In this document: positions 34,334-42,921 of the stretch, in pieces
How the letters are laid out: the number at the start of each line of letters is the position of its first letter
Position numbering within the stretch: position 1 is the stretch's first letter
The notes under the pieces: generated by a model
Databases searched by the model: none
What the model saw: only the letters and a program-made list of their open reading frames with translations
What the model was told of the DNA's origin: nothing
Position numbers and translations under genes: made by a program
Source: Acidimicrobiales bacterium
GTDB lineage: Bacteria; Actinomycetota; Acidimicrobiia; Acidimicrobiales; Poriferisodalaceae
Direction: 5' to 3'
Assembly (NCBI GenBank): GCA_014239555.1
Contig: JAAZYR010000003.1
Coordinates: forward strand, 186,001 to 250,000
DNA length: 64,000 nucleotides

Positions 34334-35200
34334 ATGGACTATGTCGATCTGACCGAGGAAGCGATGGAGTCAATACGTGGTCGCGATCTTGACGAACCAA
34401 TAGCAATGGTTAACCTCCTCAAGTTTCGTGACCTGGTCGACCCAGCCTTGGGGCTCGGAACAATGAGCGGCCGCGACTGTTATTTCGGACATTACATAGC
34501 GGGGGTGCCTCCCATCGCGCATCGCTTGGGTACAGGCCATTCACCGCTTTATCTAAACGACGTCGACTCATGTTTTTTTGCGACGGTGGGCGAAGACTGG
34601 GACTACCTGCTGATTCCTCAGTACCCCTCCCGGCGCGCTTTCATCGAAATGATCACCGATCCGGAATACCAAGAGTTGTTGAAATATCGCACAGGGGCAC
34701 TAGCAAATAGTCGGCTCATCGAATGCGTCAGCGGTACTCCACCGGGTTACCCACTGAATCTGAACGCACCACTTCCGTCTGACCCTGTCATTGAACGTCC
34801 AGGCTTGTTTCGTGACCAACGAGTGAACGAGGTCAACAATCGCGACCCCGAACAGCCAACAGACATGCTGAACCTTGTCCGAATGGCGGCGAAAACAGTC
34901 GCAGGTCACGGAGTTGACGACATGACCGGAGTCGAAGGCTACGAGTCCTACAAGAATGGAGTTGCTTCGTCCTATGCCGAACGAGCTGGGGTGGAAATCA
35001 CCTGGCGGGCCTTCCCAGTCGCCACTCTGATCGGCCCCACCCACGAGCTATGGGACGAGGTGCTGATGTACCACTACTCGTCCCGCTCCAAAATGCTTTC
35101 CATGTTCACCGACGCAGATGATTACCGGGTGAATCACCTCCCGAAACGCAACGCGTCCATCGTCGACTCTCGGCTGATCGAAACATCTACTGGTGGCTAA
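34334..35200 (+). CDS. Two-module DUF1330-like alpha/beta-barrel protein
   Basis: A 288-residue protein made of two modules of about 140 residues. Each begins with a MVNLLKFRDL or MLNLVRMAAK strand, contains a Tyr-rich helix, and ends with YPSRRAFIEMITDPEYQELLKYRTGALANSRLIECV or its counterpart SRSKMLSMFTDADDYRVNHLPKRNASIVDSRLIET. The repeated pattern is that of DUF1330-like dimeric alpha/beta-barrel proteins, fused in one chain. No enzyme role is assigned in that family. The ATG at 34334 follows GGGAAG. The maleylpyruvate isomerase-like gene starts four bases after its stop, so the two are co-translated. Confidence 0.8.
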   Translation: MDYVDLTEEAMESIRGRDLDEPIAMVNLLKFRDLVDPALGLGTMSGRDCYFGHYIAGVPPIAHRLGTGHSPLYLNDVDSCFFATVGEDWDYLLIPQYPSRRAFIEMITDPEYQELLKYRTGALANSRLIECVSGTPPGYPLNLNAPLPSDPVIERPGLFRDQRVNEVNNRDPEQPTDMLNLVRMAAKTVAGHGVDDMTGVEGYESYKNGVASSYAERAGVEITWRAFPVATLIGPTHELWDEVLMYHYSSRSKMLSMFTDADDYRVNHLPKRNASIVDSRLIETSTGG

Positions 35201-35204
35201 CTAA

Positions 35205-35846
35205 ATGAACGACTCGGAAAAGGTTCGAACCCTGGTTGTCGAAGCTGTAGCGACCGCTGCTGACTACATCGATAAAGAAAACGTCGCCGAGCGATGGGAA
35301 GAACCTTCCGCTCTTGAAGGAATGACTATTGGCGCTCTCGCCGCCCACTTGGTACGAGCCGCTGGCTCAACCCTTGCCTACCTAGATCGCACGTCTCCCG
35401 ACACAACCACTGACGGCGATCTCCTTAACCCTGTGACGTATTTCCACGCCGCTGTTGACTCGCCGATTCATGAACAAATAAAAACCGTTTCATCAGAAGA
35501 AGCAGCAAATGGACACGCTGCGATCGTTGCCATCTGCCGGGACACCGTCAAAGAACTCGCTTCACGGCTTCGCACTGAACCCCAAAGCAGGCTTGTCGGG
35601 GCCCTTGGAGGGCGCCTTCTTACCCTCGATGATTTCTGTCGGACTCGACTCATTGAGGTGCTGTTACACATGGACGACCTCGCAGCGAGCATGGGGGAAC
35701 AACGCCCGACGATGGACCCCGAAGCGGTTGCCATCGTGATCGACATCATTATTGGAATAGCTCGACAAAATTACGGTGATTGGGCGGTCCTTCATTCCCT
35801 GGCTCGGGTCGAACGGTCCACCGCTGATGTTTTTCCGGTCTTTTAA
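35205..35846 (+). CDS. Mycothiol-dependent maleylpyruvate isomerase-like (DinB-fold) protein
   Basis: A 213-residue protein of the MDMPI N-terminal/DinB-like helical-bundle family. The first metal His is in MTIGALAAHLVRAAGSTLAYLD near 48, and the later ligands in FCRTRLIEVLLHMDDLAASMG near 155-175 (His and Asp). The family includes the maleylpyruvate isomerase of the gentisate pathway and other bacillithiol/mycothiol transferases. Here only the N-terminal domain plus a short tail is present. The ATG at 35205 begins four bases after the DUF1330-like stop. Thiol dependence is a family inference. Confidence 0.82.
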   Translation: MNDSEKVRTLVVEAVATAADYIDKENVAERWEEPSALEGMTIGALAAHLVRAAGSTLAYLDRTSPDTTTDGDLLNPVTYFHAAVDSPIHEQIKTVSSEEAANGHAAIVAICRDTVKELASRLRTEPQSRLVGALGGRLLTLDDFCRTRLIEVLLHMDDLAASMGEQRPTMDPEAVAIVIDIIIGIARQNYGDWAVLHSLARVERSTADVFPVF

Positions 35847-35876
35847 CCGCCAGAAGCATTGCAAACAATTGCGCCC

Positions 35877-36551
35877 TTAGGCGGTAAGCGGCTCACCGTT
35901 TGCGTGATTAAGAAATACGAACTCTTCGACTGGTTTGCGAGATAGTTTCGATAACTGCTTCGGTGGTTTCCCAATGGTCAACATTGCAGCGACAGCTTCG
36001 TGTGACTCCAGTCCCAGTAGTTGTTGCACTGCGGGTTCCTGCGATGCCACAAGGGTGGTCAAAGCCCCGCCCAGCCCCTCATTACGTGCAGCCATTAACG
36101 CGCTCCAAGCCATGGGATAAATAGAGGCGCCACTTACTACCCCCACTCGTTCCAAATGTTGGTCCATCGACGCAACAACCTTGAGGTCGACCGCGATTAC
36201 GCAGACCACAGGGACTTCTTCCAAGTGTTCAAACATCGGGATCGCGATCGGTAGCGATTCATCAGAAGCAGCTTCAGATATGTCAACTGAGGTGGGGGTA
36301 ACCGATTGCCAGTACACCTCCCCGGCTCGCATCTGAGCTGCGGCGACTCGCATCGCGGGCCAACACAATTCCCCGAGTTGTTTTTTAACTTGACGGTCTC
36401 GTACTGCTATGACTTTCCAGCCCTGCCGATTTCCACCACTTGGAGCGAATCGGGCTGTGTCAAAGATTCGATACAGCACGTCATCTGAAACCGGGTCGTC
36501 AGTGAACTCACGTGCCGCGAAAGTGGTCTGCGCGACTTCCAAAAAATCCAT
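35877..36551 (-). CDS. Nitroreductase-family FMN oxidoreductase (paralog 1)
   Basis: A 224-residue nitroreductase. N-terminal TTFAAREFTDDPVSDDVLYRIFDTARFAPSGGNRQGWKV contains the FMN-binding Arg and the APSGGNRQ loop, and the C-terminal GLGGALTTL and LTIGKPPKQ complete the family pattern. It is very similar along its whole length to the protein at 39146, so the two arose by duplication. The ATG at 36551 follows AAGGGG by five bases. It lies nine bases downstream of the CaiB-type CoA transferase, in one operon. Possible roles are reduction of nitro, quinone or enone groups; the substrate is unknown. Confidence 0.87.
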   Translation of the reverse strand: MDFLEVAQTTFAAREFTDDPVSDDVLYRIFDTARFAPSGGNRQGWKVIAVRDRQVKKQLGELCWPAMRVAAAQMRAGEVYWQSVTPTSVDISEAASDESLPIAIPMFEHLEEVPVVCVIAVDLKVVASMDQHLERVGVVSGASIYPMAWSALMAARNEGLGGALTTLVASQEPAVQQLLGLESHEAVAAMLTIGKPPKQLSKLSRKPVEEFVFLNHANGEPLTA

Positions 36552-36560
36552 GTATTCCCC

Positions 36561-37745
36561 TTAAATGATTCGATCAGATCGCAACTCTGCGATTGTTGAA
36601 GAGCTGTACCCCAATTCCAATAACACTTCGTCGGTGTGTTCACCTAGCTCAGGTGCCCGTCGGCGAATAACACCTGGGCTTTCAGTCATGGTCACCGGAA
36701 ACTGGCTAATTGGGACTCCCTTGCTAGCAGTGGGGTAATCGACTCGTTCTAAGAATCCCAGCGCGTCTACGTGAGGGTGATCGAGAGTTTGTTGTGGAGT
36801 AAGAACTGGCGCCCCAGGAATTTTCAGTTCTGCTAGCGCCAGAAGAACATCTTCGGTGGTTTTGTCCGCGCACCAGTCCGACATCACACCACAAATTTCG
36901 TGTCGGTGGTTTCCTCGCCCCTCATCGTTATGAAACCGAGGATCGTCTGCCAGTTCTGGACGGCCTACCAGCTTTGCCCAACGGGCAAACTGAAAATTAC
37001 CGATAACCGAAACGAGTACTAATCCATCGGAAGTCTCAAAGGTGTCTGAAGGAGCAGCAGTCTGTCCCTGATTATGTGACGCTTCTCTGTGCAGTTGTAA
37101 CTGGTCCTGTTCGATGAGAGTTGCGTTGGCGATAGTCATTGCTGTTTTTAGTAGCGCTCCTTCAAGTTCTTGACCATCGCCAGTGAGATCACGATGTCGC
37201 AACGCCGCAAGAGTGGCCATCCCGAGTAAGGACCCTGTACAAAAATCAACATAAGGGGTGGCGTTACGAGTAGGGAGTCCTTCAGGTCCGGTCATATGCA
37301 TCGCCCCTGACATGGCCTGAGCTAAACCATCAAACCCCACCCTGTCGCTGAACGGGCCACCCGACCCGAAACAAGTCACTGTTGAAACAATGATGTCTTC
37401 CTTGATTGAACGAAGCGTCTCATAGTCGAGACCCATTTGTTTCCTTGTCTCCGGCGGCAGATTTGCGACCACTACGTCCGCCGTTTTGATCAACGCGTTC
37501 ATAATGTCGCGCCCTTCAGGCTTCATAGGATTCAGCGTCACGCTTCTTTTATTTCTCCCAACTTGAAGAAAAAGGGCTCCCTGCCCATCAGATGTCACCG
37601 GTGTTGTCCAACGGTCCTCGCCGCCATCGACTCTTTCGACTCGGATGACATCAGCACCGAGATCCGCCAAGATCGTCGCCGCGAACGGCCCGGCAATAAA
37701 GCGCCCAAAATCCAGAACACGTACACCGTCAAGAACTGCACTCAT
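36561..37745 (-). CDS. CaiB/BaiF family CoA transferase
   Basis: A 394-residue family III CoA transferase. It has the expected start LDGVRVLDFGRFIAGPFAATILADLGADVIRVE, the RNKRSVTLN segment and VTCFGSGGPFSDRVGFDGLAQAMSGAMHMTG. The catalytic Asp is in NATPYVDFCTGSLLG, near residue 168, as in formyl-CoA transferase. It moves CoA between an acyl-CoA donor and a free acid, activating acids for degradation. The ATG at 37745 follows GGGGAGG by five bases, a strong ribosome site. The nitroreductase paralog 1 follows after nine bases. Acid partner unknown. Confidence 0.9.
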   Translation of the reverse strand: MSAVLDGVRVLDFGRFIAGPFAATILADLGADVIRVERVDGGEDRWTTPVTSDGQGALFLQVGRNKRSVTLNPMKPEGRDIMNALIKTADVVVANLPPETRKQMGLDYETLRSIKEDIIVSTVTCFGSGGPFSDRVGFDGLAQAMSGAMHMTGPEGLPTRNATPYVDFCTGSLLGMATLAALRHRDLTGDGQELEGALLKTAMTIANATLIEQDQLQLHREASHNQGQTAAPSDTFETSDGLVLVSVIGNFQFARWAKLVGRPELADDPRFHNDEGRGNHRHEICGVMSDWCADKTTEDVLLALAELKIPGAPVLTPQQTLDHPHVDALGFLERVDYPTASKGVPISQFPVTMTESPGVIRRRAPELGEHTDEVLLELGYSSSTIAELRSDRII

Positions 37746-37935
37746 TGGAACCTCCCCATACAACACTCTCCATTCTTGCCTCTGGAAGCCTTTCAGAGCG
37801 TCTGATGTTTAAAGAACAGCCACTATTCGCAGGTGGAAAACAATCAATTCTCCAAATACTGAACCTTGGAGACGTGCACCTGTAAACGCCATGGCTACTC
37901 AAGTCGCCGTATGTTGGAGGTGATTGACGTCTTAG

Positions 37936-39087
37936 TTGGCGAATACTGCGATTGGAGCAACTTTGCTCAGTTCATTTGATGATTTCTACATACATCAGAC
38001 CTCGCGGCCAATAGCCACATCGGCGACGAGTGACCGCAATGCGTATGACCGATCATTTTTCAATGGGTATACAGACACTGGCGATTTGTACTTCGGTATC
38101 AGCGCTGCTCGTTATCCGAATCTCGAAATTCAAGACTGCGCACTCACCGTCGTTTACGAGGGAAAACAGCATGCGTTCCATGCATCCCGTCGCGCTCCGA
38201 CAGACCCACGAGATATGAGCACAGGACCTTTCCGCATTGAAATTCTTGAACCAATGATGACTCTTCGTGTAGTTGTTGAAGACAACGAAACTGGAATTGG
38301 GGCAGACCTTCGGTGGATTCCTCGCACAGCACATTTCCCAGAAGACCACCAGTCGCTCACACCGCAACAAATTGGGCGGTGGATGATTACCACTCGCATG
38401 AATCAGTTCGGATTTTGGAGCGGCGAAATTCGACTGCCCGGTGAAACAATCGCCGTTAATCCCCAACGAACATACGGAACAAAAGACCGTTCGTGGGGAG
38501 TACGCCCAGTGGGCGATCCGGCCCCTTTAGGAGCACCGCGACAACCGAAGGGCTTTAAATTCTTTTGGGCACCCCTTCATTGGTCAGACCATGTCACCCA
38601 CATCGGAATTTTCGAAGGTGACCACGGAGAAGTTTGGCACTGGGATGGTTTTCAATTGCCCGCGTACACCGACGCGACGCTGATACCCGGCATAGAAGAC
38701 CCGAATATCAGGCGGTTCAAATCGGTTGCTCACGACTTCGCCTGGAAATCTGGGACTCGTAACGTTTCTGGTGGAACTTTGACCATGGAACAACATGAAG
38801 GTGACCCCATCGTCGTGGAACTTGAGCCAATACTGTCGGTCCGTATGAAAGGCATGGGTTACGGGCACCCGGAATGGGGGCATGGGTTCTGGAAAGGAGA
38901 ACTAGCAATAGCTGGTGAGTCCTGGAATTTGGCTGATATCGAACCCTTGAGACCCGAAAACGTTCACATACAAGAGGTAATCAGAGTACGACGCGGCGAC
39001 TCTGTAGGCGTTGGCGTTTTGGAACAACTGGTTGTTGGCCCCTACCCCAAGTATGGGTTTAAAGAACTTCTCGACGGAGCTAGCTGA
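37936..39087 (+). CDS. Lipocalin/CrtC-AttH-like protein of unknown function
   Basis: A 383-residue protein of a family I know only by motif. The segment RTYGTKDRSWGVRPVG is typical of hydroxyneurosporene synthase (CrtC)/AttH-like double-lipocalin proteins and related DUF families. Strands such as GDLYFGISAARYP and FFWAPLHWSDHVTHIGIFEGDHGEVWHWDG agree, as does late Trp/His-rich GYGHPEWGHGFWKGELAIAGESW. Family members act on lipids or terpenoids as hydratases or carriers. The start is TTG 37936; a perfect GGAGG is present but 15 bases upstream, and an earlier in-frame TTG is closed by a stop. Nitroreductase paralog 2 follows 58 bases later. Confidence 0.75.
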   Translation: MANTAIGATLLSSFDDFYIHQTSRPIATSATSDRNAYDRSFFNGYTDTGDLYFGISAARYPNLEIQDCALTVVYEGKQHAFHASRRAPTDPRDMSTGPFRIEILEPMMTLRVVVEDNETGIGADLRWIPRTAHFPEDHQSLTPQQIGRWMITTRMNQFGFWSGEIRLPGETIAVNPQRTYGTKDRSWGVRPVGDPAPLGAPRQPKGFKFFWAPLHWSDHVTHIGIFEGDHGEVWHWDGFQLPAYTDATLIPGIEDPNIRRFKSVAHDFAWKSGTRNVSGGTLTMEQHEGDPIVVELEPILSVRMKGMGYGHPEWGHGFWKGELAIAGESWNLADIEPLRPENVHIQEVIRVRRGDSVGVGVLEQLVVGPYPKYGFKELLDGAS

Positions 39088-39145
39088 AAAGTCAGCTGCC
39101 GTAATCCTCCAGCATTGATCTGGCCACCCGTGGGAGGATGAACAG

Positions 39146-39820
39146 ATGGAACTGTATGACGTTATGCGTACCACTTTTGCTGCTCGCGACTTCACCGATG
39201 ACGAGCTTCCAGACGACACTTTGTATCGAATTCTGGACAACGCACGCTTCGCTCCAAGCGGCGGAAATCGTCAAGGCGGGCGGGTCATCGTCGTGAAGAA
39301 CCCCGAAACCAAACAAGCACTCGGCCACCTTTGCCTGCCGGCACTTCGGGTGTATGGCGTTCAACGCAGCAGCGGCGAAAGCCCCTGGCAAAGCGTCCAC
39401 TCAACAAATGTCGATGTGGAAACAGTCTGGAATGACGAATCGATTCGCGCCGTCATCCCCATGTTTGAAGATCTATCGCAGATACCGACGGTCCTGGTAA
39501 TCGCCGTCGACCTTGAGGTGATCGCTTCAATGGACAAGAACCTCGACCGAGTCGGAATCATTAGTGGTGGTTCCATTTATCCCATGGCTTGGAACATTCT
39601 GCTCGGAGCTCGAAACGAAGGCTTCGGTGGCACGCTCACAACCCTTCTTGCCGCTAACGAAGCTAAAGCTCAAGAACTTCTTGGACTTGAACCAAATGTT
39701 GCAGTCGCCGCGTTACTCACTATCGGTAAACCAAAAAAACAACTAACGAAGCTCACCAGAAAAAAAGTTGAAGATTTCACGACTATCGACCGAGCAGACG
39801 GCCCTGCGTTCACTGGTTAA
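39146..39820 (+). CDS. Nitroreductase-family FMN oxidoreductase (paralog 2)
   Basis: A 224-residue nitroreductase of the same length and layout as the gene at 35877. Shared blocks include TTFAARDFTDDELPDDTLYRILD, ARFAPSGGNRQGG, SIYPMAWNILLGARNEGFGGTLTTL and LTIGKPKKQLTKLTRKKVEDF. The two lie on opposite strands 2.6 kb apart, with a CoA transferase and a lipocalin-like gene between. The ATG at 39146 has GGGAGG about eight bases upstream. It probably forms a unit with the lipocalin-like gene. Substrate unknown. Confidence 0.87.
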   Translation: MELYDVMRTTFAARDFTDDELPDDTLYRILDNARFAPSGGNRQGGRVIVVKNPETKQALGHLCLPALRVYGVQRSSGESPWQSVHSTNVDVETVWNDESIRAVIPMFEDLSQIPTVLVIAVDLEVIASMDKNLDRVGIISGGSIYPMAWNILLGARNEGFGGTLTTLLAANEAKAQELLGLEPNVAVAALLTIGKPKKQLTKLTRKKVEDFTTIDRADGPAFTG

Positions 39821-39837
39821 AGGCCTGTGCCTAATTG

Positions 39838-41463
39838 CTAGACCGGAACCGCGCGCCGAGAAATAACCCCAAGTTCGCACGAGCTGGGGAGAGTGCCAAA
39901 TAGCGAACCATGATCACCAGACACTCTCGACATGAGATACGCGTCACTAACAACGGGGTCGCCGTGCTCAACCATCAGCGTCGCCGCCCACGCAATTGCC
40001 ATCTTCTCGACAAGTCGGCGTGCATCTCCTTCAGCGATGGGTTGCGAAAAGTCGCGCCGAAGGACGTCCAGCCGTTCGTCAAGCGCAGCGTCTTTGCCTC
40101 GTGATTGCTCGAGTTCTTCCAAGAAAACGTCAACGCTCTCAGGGTTTCGTGATGCCGCTCTACCGATATCTAAAGCGATTACATTGCCCGCTCCTTCCCA
40201 AATCGCGTTTAAGGGCGCCTCGCGATATAGACGAGGCATGATTGAATCTTCGACATAACCATTACCTCCAACGCACTCCAGGGCTTCGCGAACGACAGGG
40301 GTGGATTGTTTAGTCAGCCAGTACTTCGCCACAGGTGTCGCTAACCGCGCAAACGTCCGCTCACGCTCATCAATTTCCATTCGCTCATGAGCGCCTGAAA
40401 GACGAGTAATCATCAACGTTGCAGCTTCAACTTCAACTTCAAGATCAGCCAGAACGTTTTGCATCAACGGTTTATCGATCAAGGTGGCACCGAACGCATC
40501 CCTATGAGCAACGTGCCATCCTGCTTGAGCGACTGCCTGACGCATCAAGGAAACACCCCAATTTGCGACGTCTAGACGCGTCGAATGCACCATTTCGATA
40601 ATGGTTGGAATCCCGCGCCCTTCCTCACCCACCATCCAAGCGGCAGTGTCGTCAAACTCCAATTCGGCCGAAGCATTCGATCGATTCCCGAGTTTGTCCT
40701 TAAGTCGCATAAACCTCAGTGAGTTACGGATTCCGTCAGGAAGAACCCGAGGCACAAGAAAACATGACATTCCCTTAGGGGCATACGCCAAAACGAGAAA
40801 AGCGTCGCACATTGGAGCAGACGTAAACCACTTATGCCCTTCTAAGCGATATTCACCTCCAGGTCCTCCACCGTCGACCGCGACGGCAGTGCTGGTGTTC
40901 GCCCTCACATCAGACCCGCCCTGTTTTTCTGTCATTCCCATACCAATGAGAACCCCGGACTTGTGCTGAGGTGCGCGAAGCTGATGATCGTAGTTTCTGC
41001 TTACAATGAGCGGCTCCCAGATTTCAGCCAGTTCGGGCTGAAACCGCAGAGTTGTCAAAGCCGCAGACGTCATCGAAGTAGGACAACCGTGCCCCATTTC
41101 GATCTGTGTAACTAGCCCCATCAAGGCATTACGGGTTACATACCCGCCATCACCCGCAGGTTGTTCATATCGCATGCAGTGAATGCCCGCCTCGACAGCC
41201 AAATTCAACATTGAGTGATACGCGGGATGGTATTCGACCTCGTCGGTTCGGTCACCAAAGCGATCATGGGTATGGAGAATCGGCACGTTGCGATTTGCTA
41301 AACGACCCCATTCTCTTATTTCGTCGCCTCCTACGAGAGCTCCAAAGGCTGTGAGAAGGTCGGTATTGCCCCCCTCTCGACGCACTGCAGTTGGTAGAAC
41401 TGGATCCGCAGTGAATAGGTTGTAAGAATCCACAGGGCCAGGCTGATTATCTGAGGAGCTCAT
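39838..41463 (-). CDS. AidB-like acyl-CoA dehydrogenase
   Basis: A 541-residue protein matching the AidB branch of acyl-CoA dehydrogenases in length and pattern. The N-terminal extension has GREWGRLANRN-like and THDRFGDRTDEVEYHPAYH segments, then GMGMTEKQGGSDVRANTSTA, YRLEGHKWFTSAPMCDAFLVLA and RLKDKLGNRSNASAELEF. The C-terminal part has VREALECVGGNGYVEDSIMPRLYREAPLNAIWEGAGNVIALD, the AidB hallmark. AidB is linked to the alkylation response in Escherichia coli; other members are isovaleryl-CoA dehydrogenase-like. The ATG at 41463 is the natural start. It is divergent from the molybdenum hydroxylase operon and convergent with the nitroreductase. Confidence 0.9.
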   Translation of the reverse strand: MSSSDNQPGPVDSYNLFTADPVLPTAVRREGGNTDLLTAFGALVGGDEIREWGRLANRNVPILHTHDRFGDRTDEVEYHPAYHSMLNLAVEAGIHCMRYEQPAGDGGYVTRNALMGLVTQIEMGHGCPTSMTSAALTTLRFQPELAEIWEPLIVSRNYDHQLRAPQHKSGVLIGMGMTEKQGGSDVRANTSTAVAVDGGGPGGEYRLEGHKWFTSAPMCDAFLVLAYAPKGMSCFLVPRVLPDGIRNSLRFMRLKDKLGNRSNASAELEFDDTAAWMVGEEGRGIPTIIEMVHSTRLDVANWGVSLMRQAVAQAGWHVAHRDAFGATLIDKPLMQNVLADLEVEVEAATLMITRLSGAHERMEIDERERTFARLATPVAKYWLTKQSTPVVREALECVGGNGYVEDSIMPRLYREAPLNAIWEGAGNVIALDIGRAASRNPESVDVFLEELEQSRGKDAALDERLDVLRRDFSQPIAEGDARRLVEKMAIAWAATLMVEHGDPVVSDAYLMSRVSGDHGSLFGTLPSSCELGVISRRAVPV

Positions 41464-41575
41464 GCTCCTAAACTAGCTAAAGCTGGCTTGGAGAAGACAG
41501 CTAAGCGAGCAGCGACTACCTTCACATACACAGCACGACCACAGGGCTTTGAAACCGGTCCAATAGGGGGAACGA

Positions 41576-42445
41576 GTGAAATACGCAGCACCATCTTCGG
41601 TAGAGGAAGCGACATCGTTGCTTTCGTCCTCACCGTCGGCTCAGGTGTTCGCGGGTGCGACGGACGTCGTCCCGCAGATCCGTGGAGGGCGCCAAGCCCC
41701 CGAAGTCCTCGTCGACCTCAAAAAAATCGACCAGTTAGTTGCGTTAACCAGCGACGATAAAAAATGGACTGTAGGGGCAGCGACTCCGACTGTCGATCTC
41801 ACTGAAAACCCAGGATTTAGCCAAGAGTTCCCAGGGATTTCTGAAGCAGCGGGCTTGATCGGGTCCGATCAAATCCAAAGCAGATCGAGTCTCGGGGGCA
41901 ATCTGTGCAACGGTTCGCCCGCTGCGGATTCAGTTCCCGCGATGATGGTCAATGGAACGCGTGCACTGATCGCTGGCCCTAAAGGCAACCGCCTTGTCGA
42001 TGTATCTGAGGTGGTGACCGGGCCCGGCCAAACTTGCCTCGACAGTGACGAGTTCATTGTTGAGTTTGAGATTGATCGGGCGCCGTCTCTCACCGGAGAC
42101 GCGTACCTTCGAATGATCCCGCGCACAGAAATGGACATAGCGGTTGTGGGAGCCGGAGCACGAGTGACTCTTGGGGAAGACGGGACGATTACCGCTGCGG
42201 CGTTAGCACTAGGAGCTGTCGCTCCGACGGTGGTGCGAGTTACGGCTGCCGAAGAAGCGCTCATAGGCACAACGGCTGATGAAGACACGCTCGCTGTGGT
42301 TGCTGCGGCTGCCAGCGAAGTTTGTAATCCCATTGATGACAAACGCGGCACAATCGGCTACCGGGAACAGGTCGCAGGAGTACTAGCAAAACGGGCTGTG
42401 CTAATAGCTATGGAAAGAGCACAACAAAGGAACGGAAACGTCTGA
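41576..42445 (+). CDS. Molybdenum hydroxylase FAD-binding subunit (CoxM/XdhB type)
   Basis: A 289-residue FAD subunit. The first FAD loop is AQVFAGATDVVPQIRGGRQAP near 22-42, the second IQSRSSLGGNLCNGSPAADSVPAM near 100-123, and LRMIPRTEMDIAVVGAGARV follows near 180. It accepts electrons from the iron-sulfur subunit and reduces the final acceptor. The start is GTG 41576 with AGGGGG six bases upstream. Its TGA overlaps the next ATG by one base (TGATG), so the three subunits are translated as a set. The complex sits in the cytoplasm. Substrate of the complex is not evident. Confidence 0.9.
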   Translation: MKYAAPSSVEEATSLLSSSPSAQVFAGATDVVPQIRGGRQAPEVLVDLKKIDQLVALTSDDKKWTVGAATPTVDLTENPGFSQEFPGISEAAGLIGSDQIQSRSSLGGNLCNGSPAADSVPAMMVNGTRALIAGPKGNRLVDVSEVVTGPGQTCLDSDEFIVEFEIDRAPSLTGDAYLRMIPRTEMDIAVVGAGARVTLGEDGTITAAALALGAVAPTVVRVTAAEEALIGTTADEDTLAVVAAAASEVCNPIDDKRGTIGYREQVAGVLAKRAVLIAMERAQQRNGNV

Positions 42446-42921
42446 TGGCACGAACTCACATCACAACGGTGATTAACGGTGACGAAGTTGACTTTCTGAC
42501 CGAGGACAGCACATCTTTGCTTAACGCGCTGCGCGACGAAGTGGGTCTTACCGGCGCAAAAGAAGGTTGTGGGACCGGAGACTGCGGATCTTGCTCGATT
42601 CTGCTGGACGAACGAGTCACCTGCTCTTGTCTAGTGTTCGCACCCGAAGCCAACGGCGCGAACATCCTGACCGTTGAAGGACTAACAGACGCCGGCGAAC
42701 TACATCCTTTGCAGCAATGTTTCCTAGAGGGCGCAGCGCTGCAGTGTGGTATTTGTACCCCAGGGTTTCTCATCGCGGCGAAAGCTTTACTTGACAAGAA
42801 CCCGGATCCAACGGAAACCGAAATTCGCTACGCACTGGCCGGGAACCTTTGCCGGTGCACTGGCTACGACAAAATTGTTCGAGCGGTACAAGAAGCCGCA
42901 CTGCAAATGAGGGAGCAATAA
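42445..42921 (+). CDS. Molybdenum hydroxylase 2Fe-2S subunit (CoxS/XdhC type)
   Basis: A 158-residue two-cluster ferredoxin-like subunit. The plant-type cluster has EGCGTGDCGSCSILLDE with the third-plus-fourth cysteines near VTCSC, and the C-terminal helical cluster has QCGICTPGFL and GNLCRCTGY. These are the full set of eight cysteines expected. It shuttles electrons from the molybdenum site to the FAD. It overlaps its upstream neighbour (TGATG) and its downstream neighbour (TAATG) by one base each. Assigned with high confidence as a family; not specific to CO. Confidence 0.92.
   Translation: MARTHITTVINGDEVDFLTEDSTSLLNALRDEVGLTGAKEGCGTGDCGSCSILLDERVTCSCLVFAPEANGANILTVEGLTDAGELHPLQQCFLEGAALQCGICTPGFLIAAKALLDKNPDPTETEIRYALAGNLCRCTGYDKIVRAVQEAALQMREQ

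Noticed and set aside
41869-42351. 160-codon frame antisense to the FAD subunit
   Set aside because: The sense frame encodes a well-defined FAD subunit; the antisense frame is low-complexity Ser/Thr/Ala.
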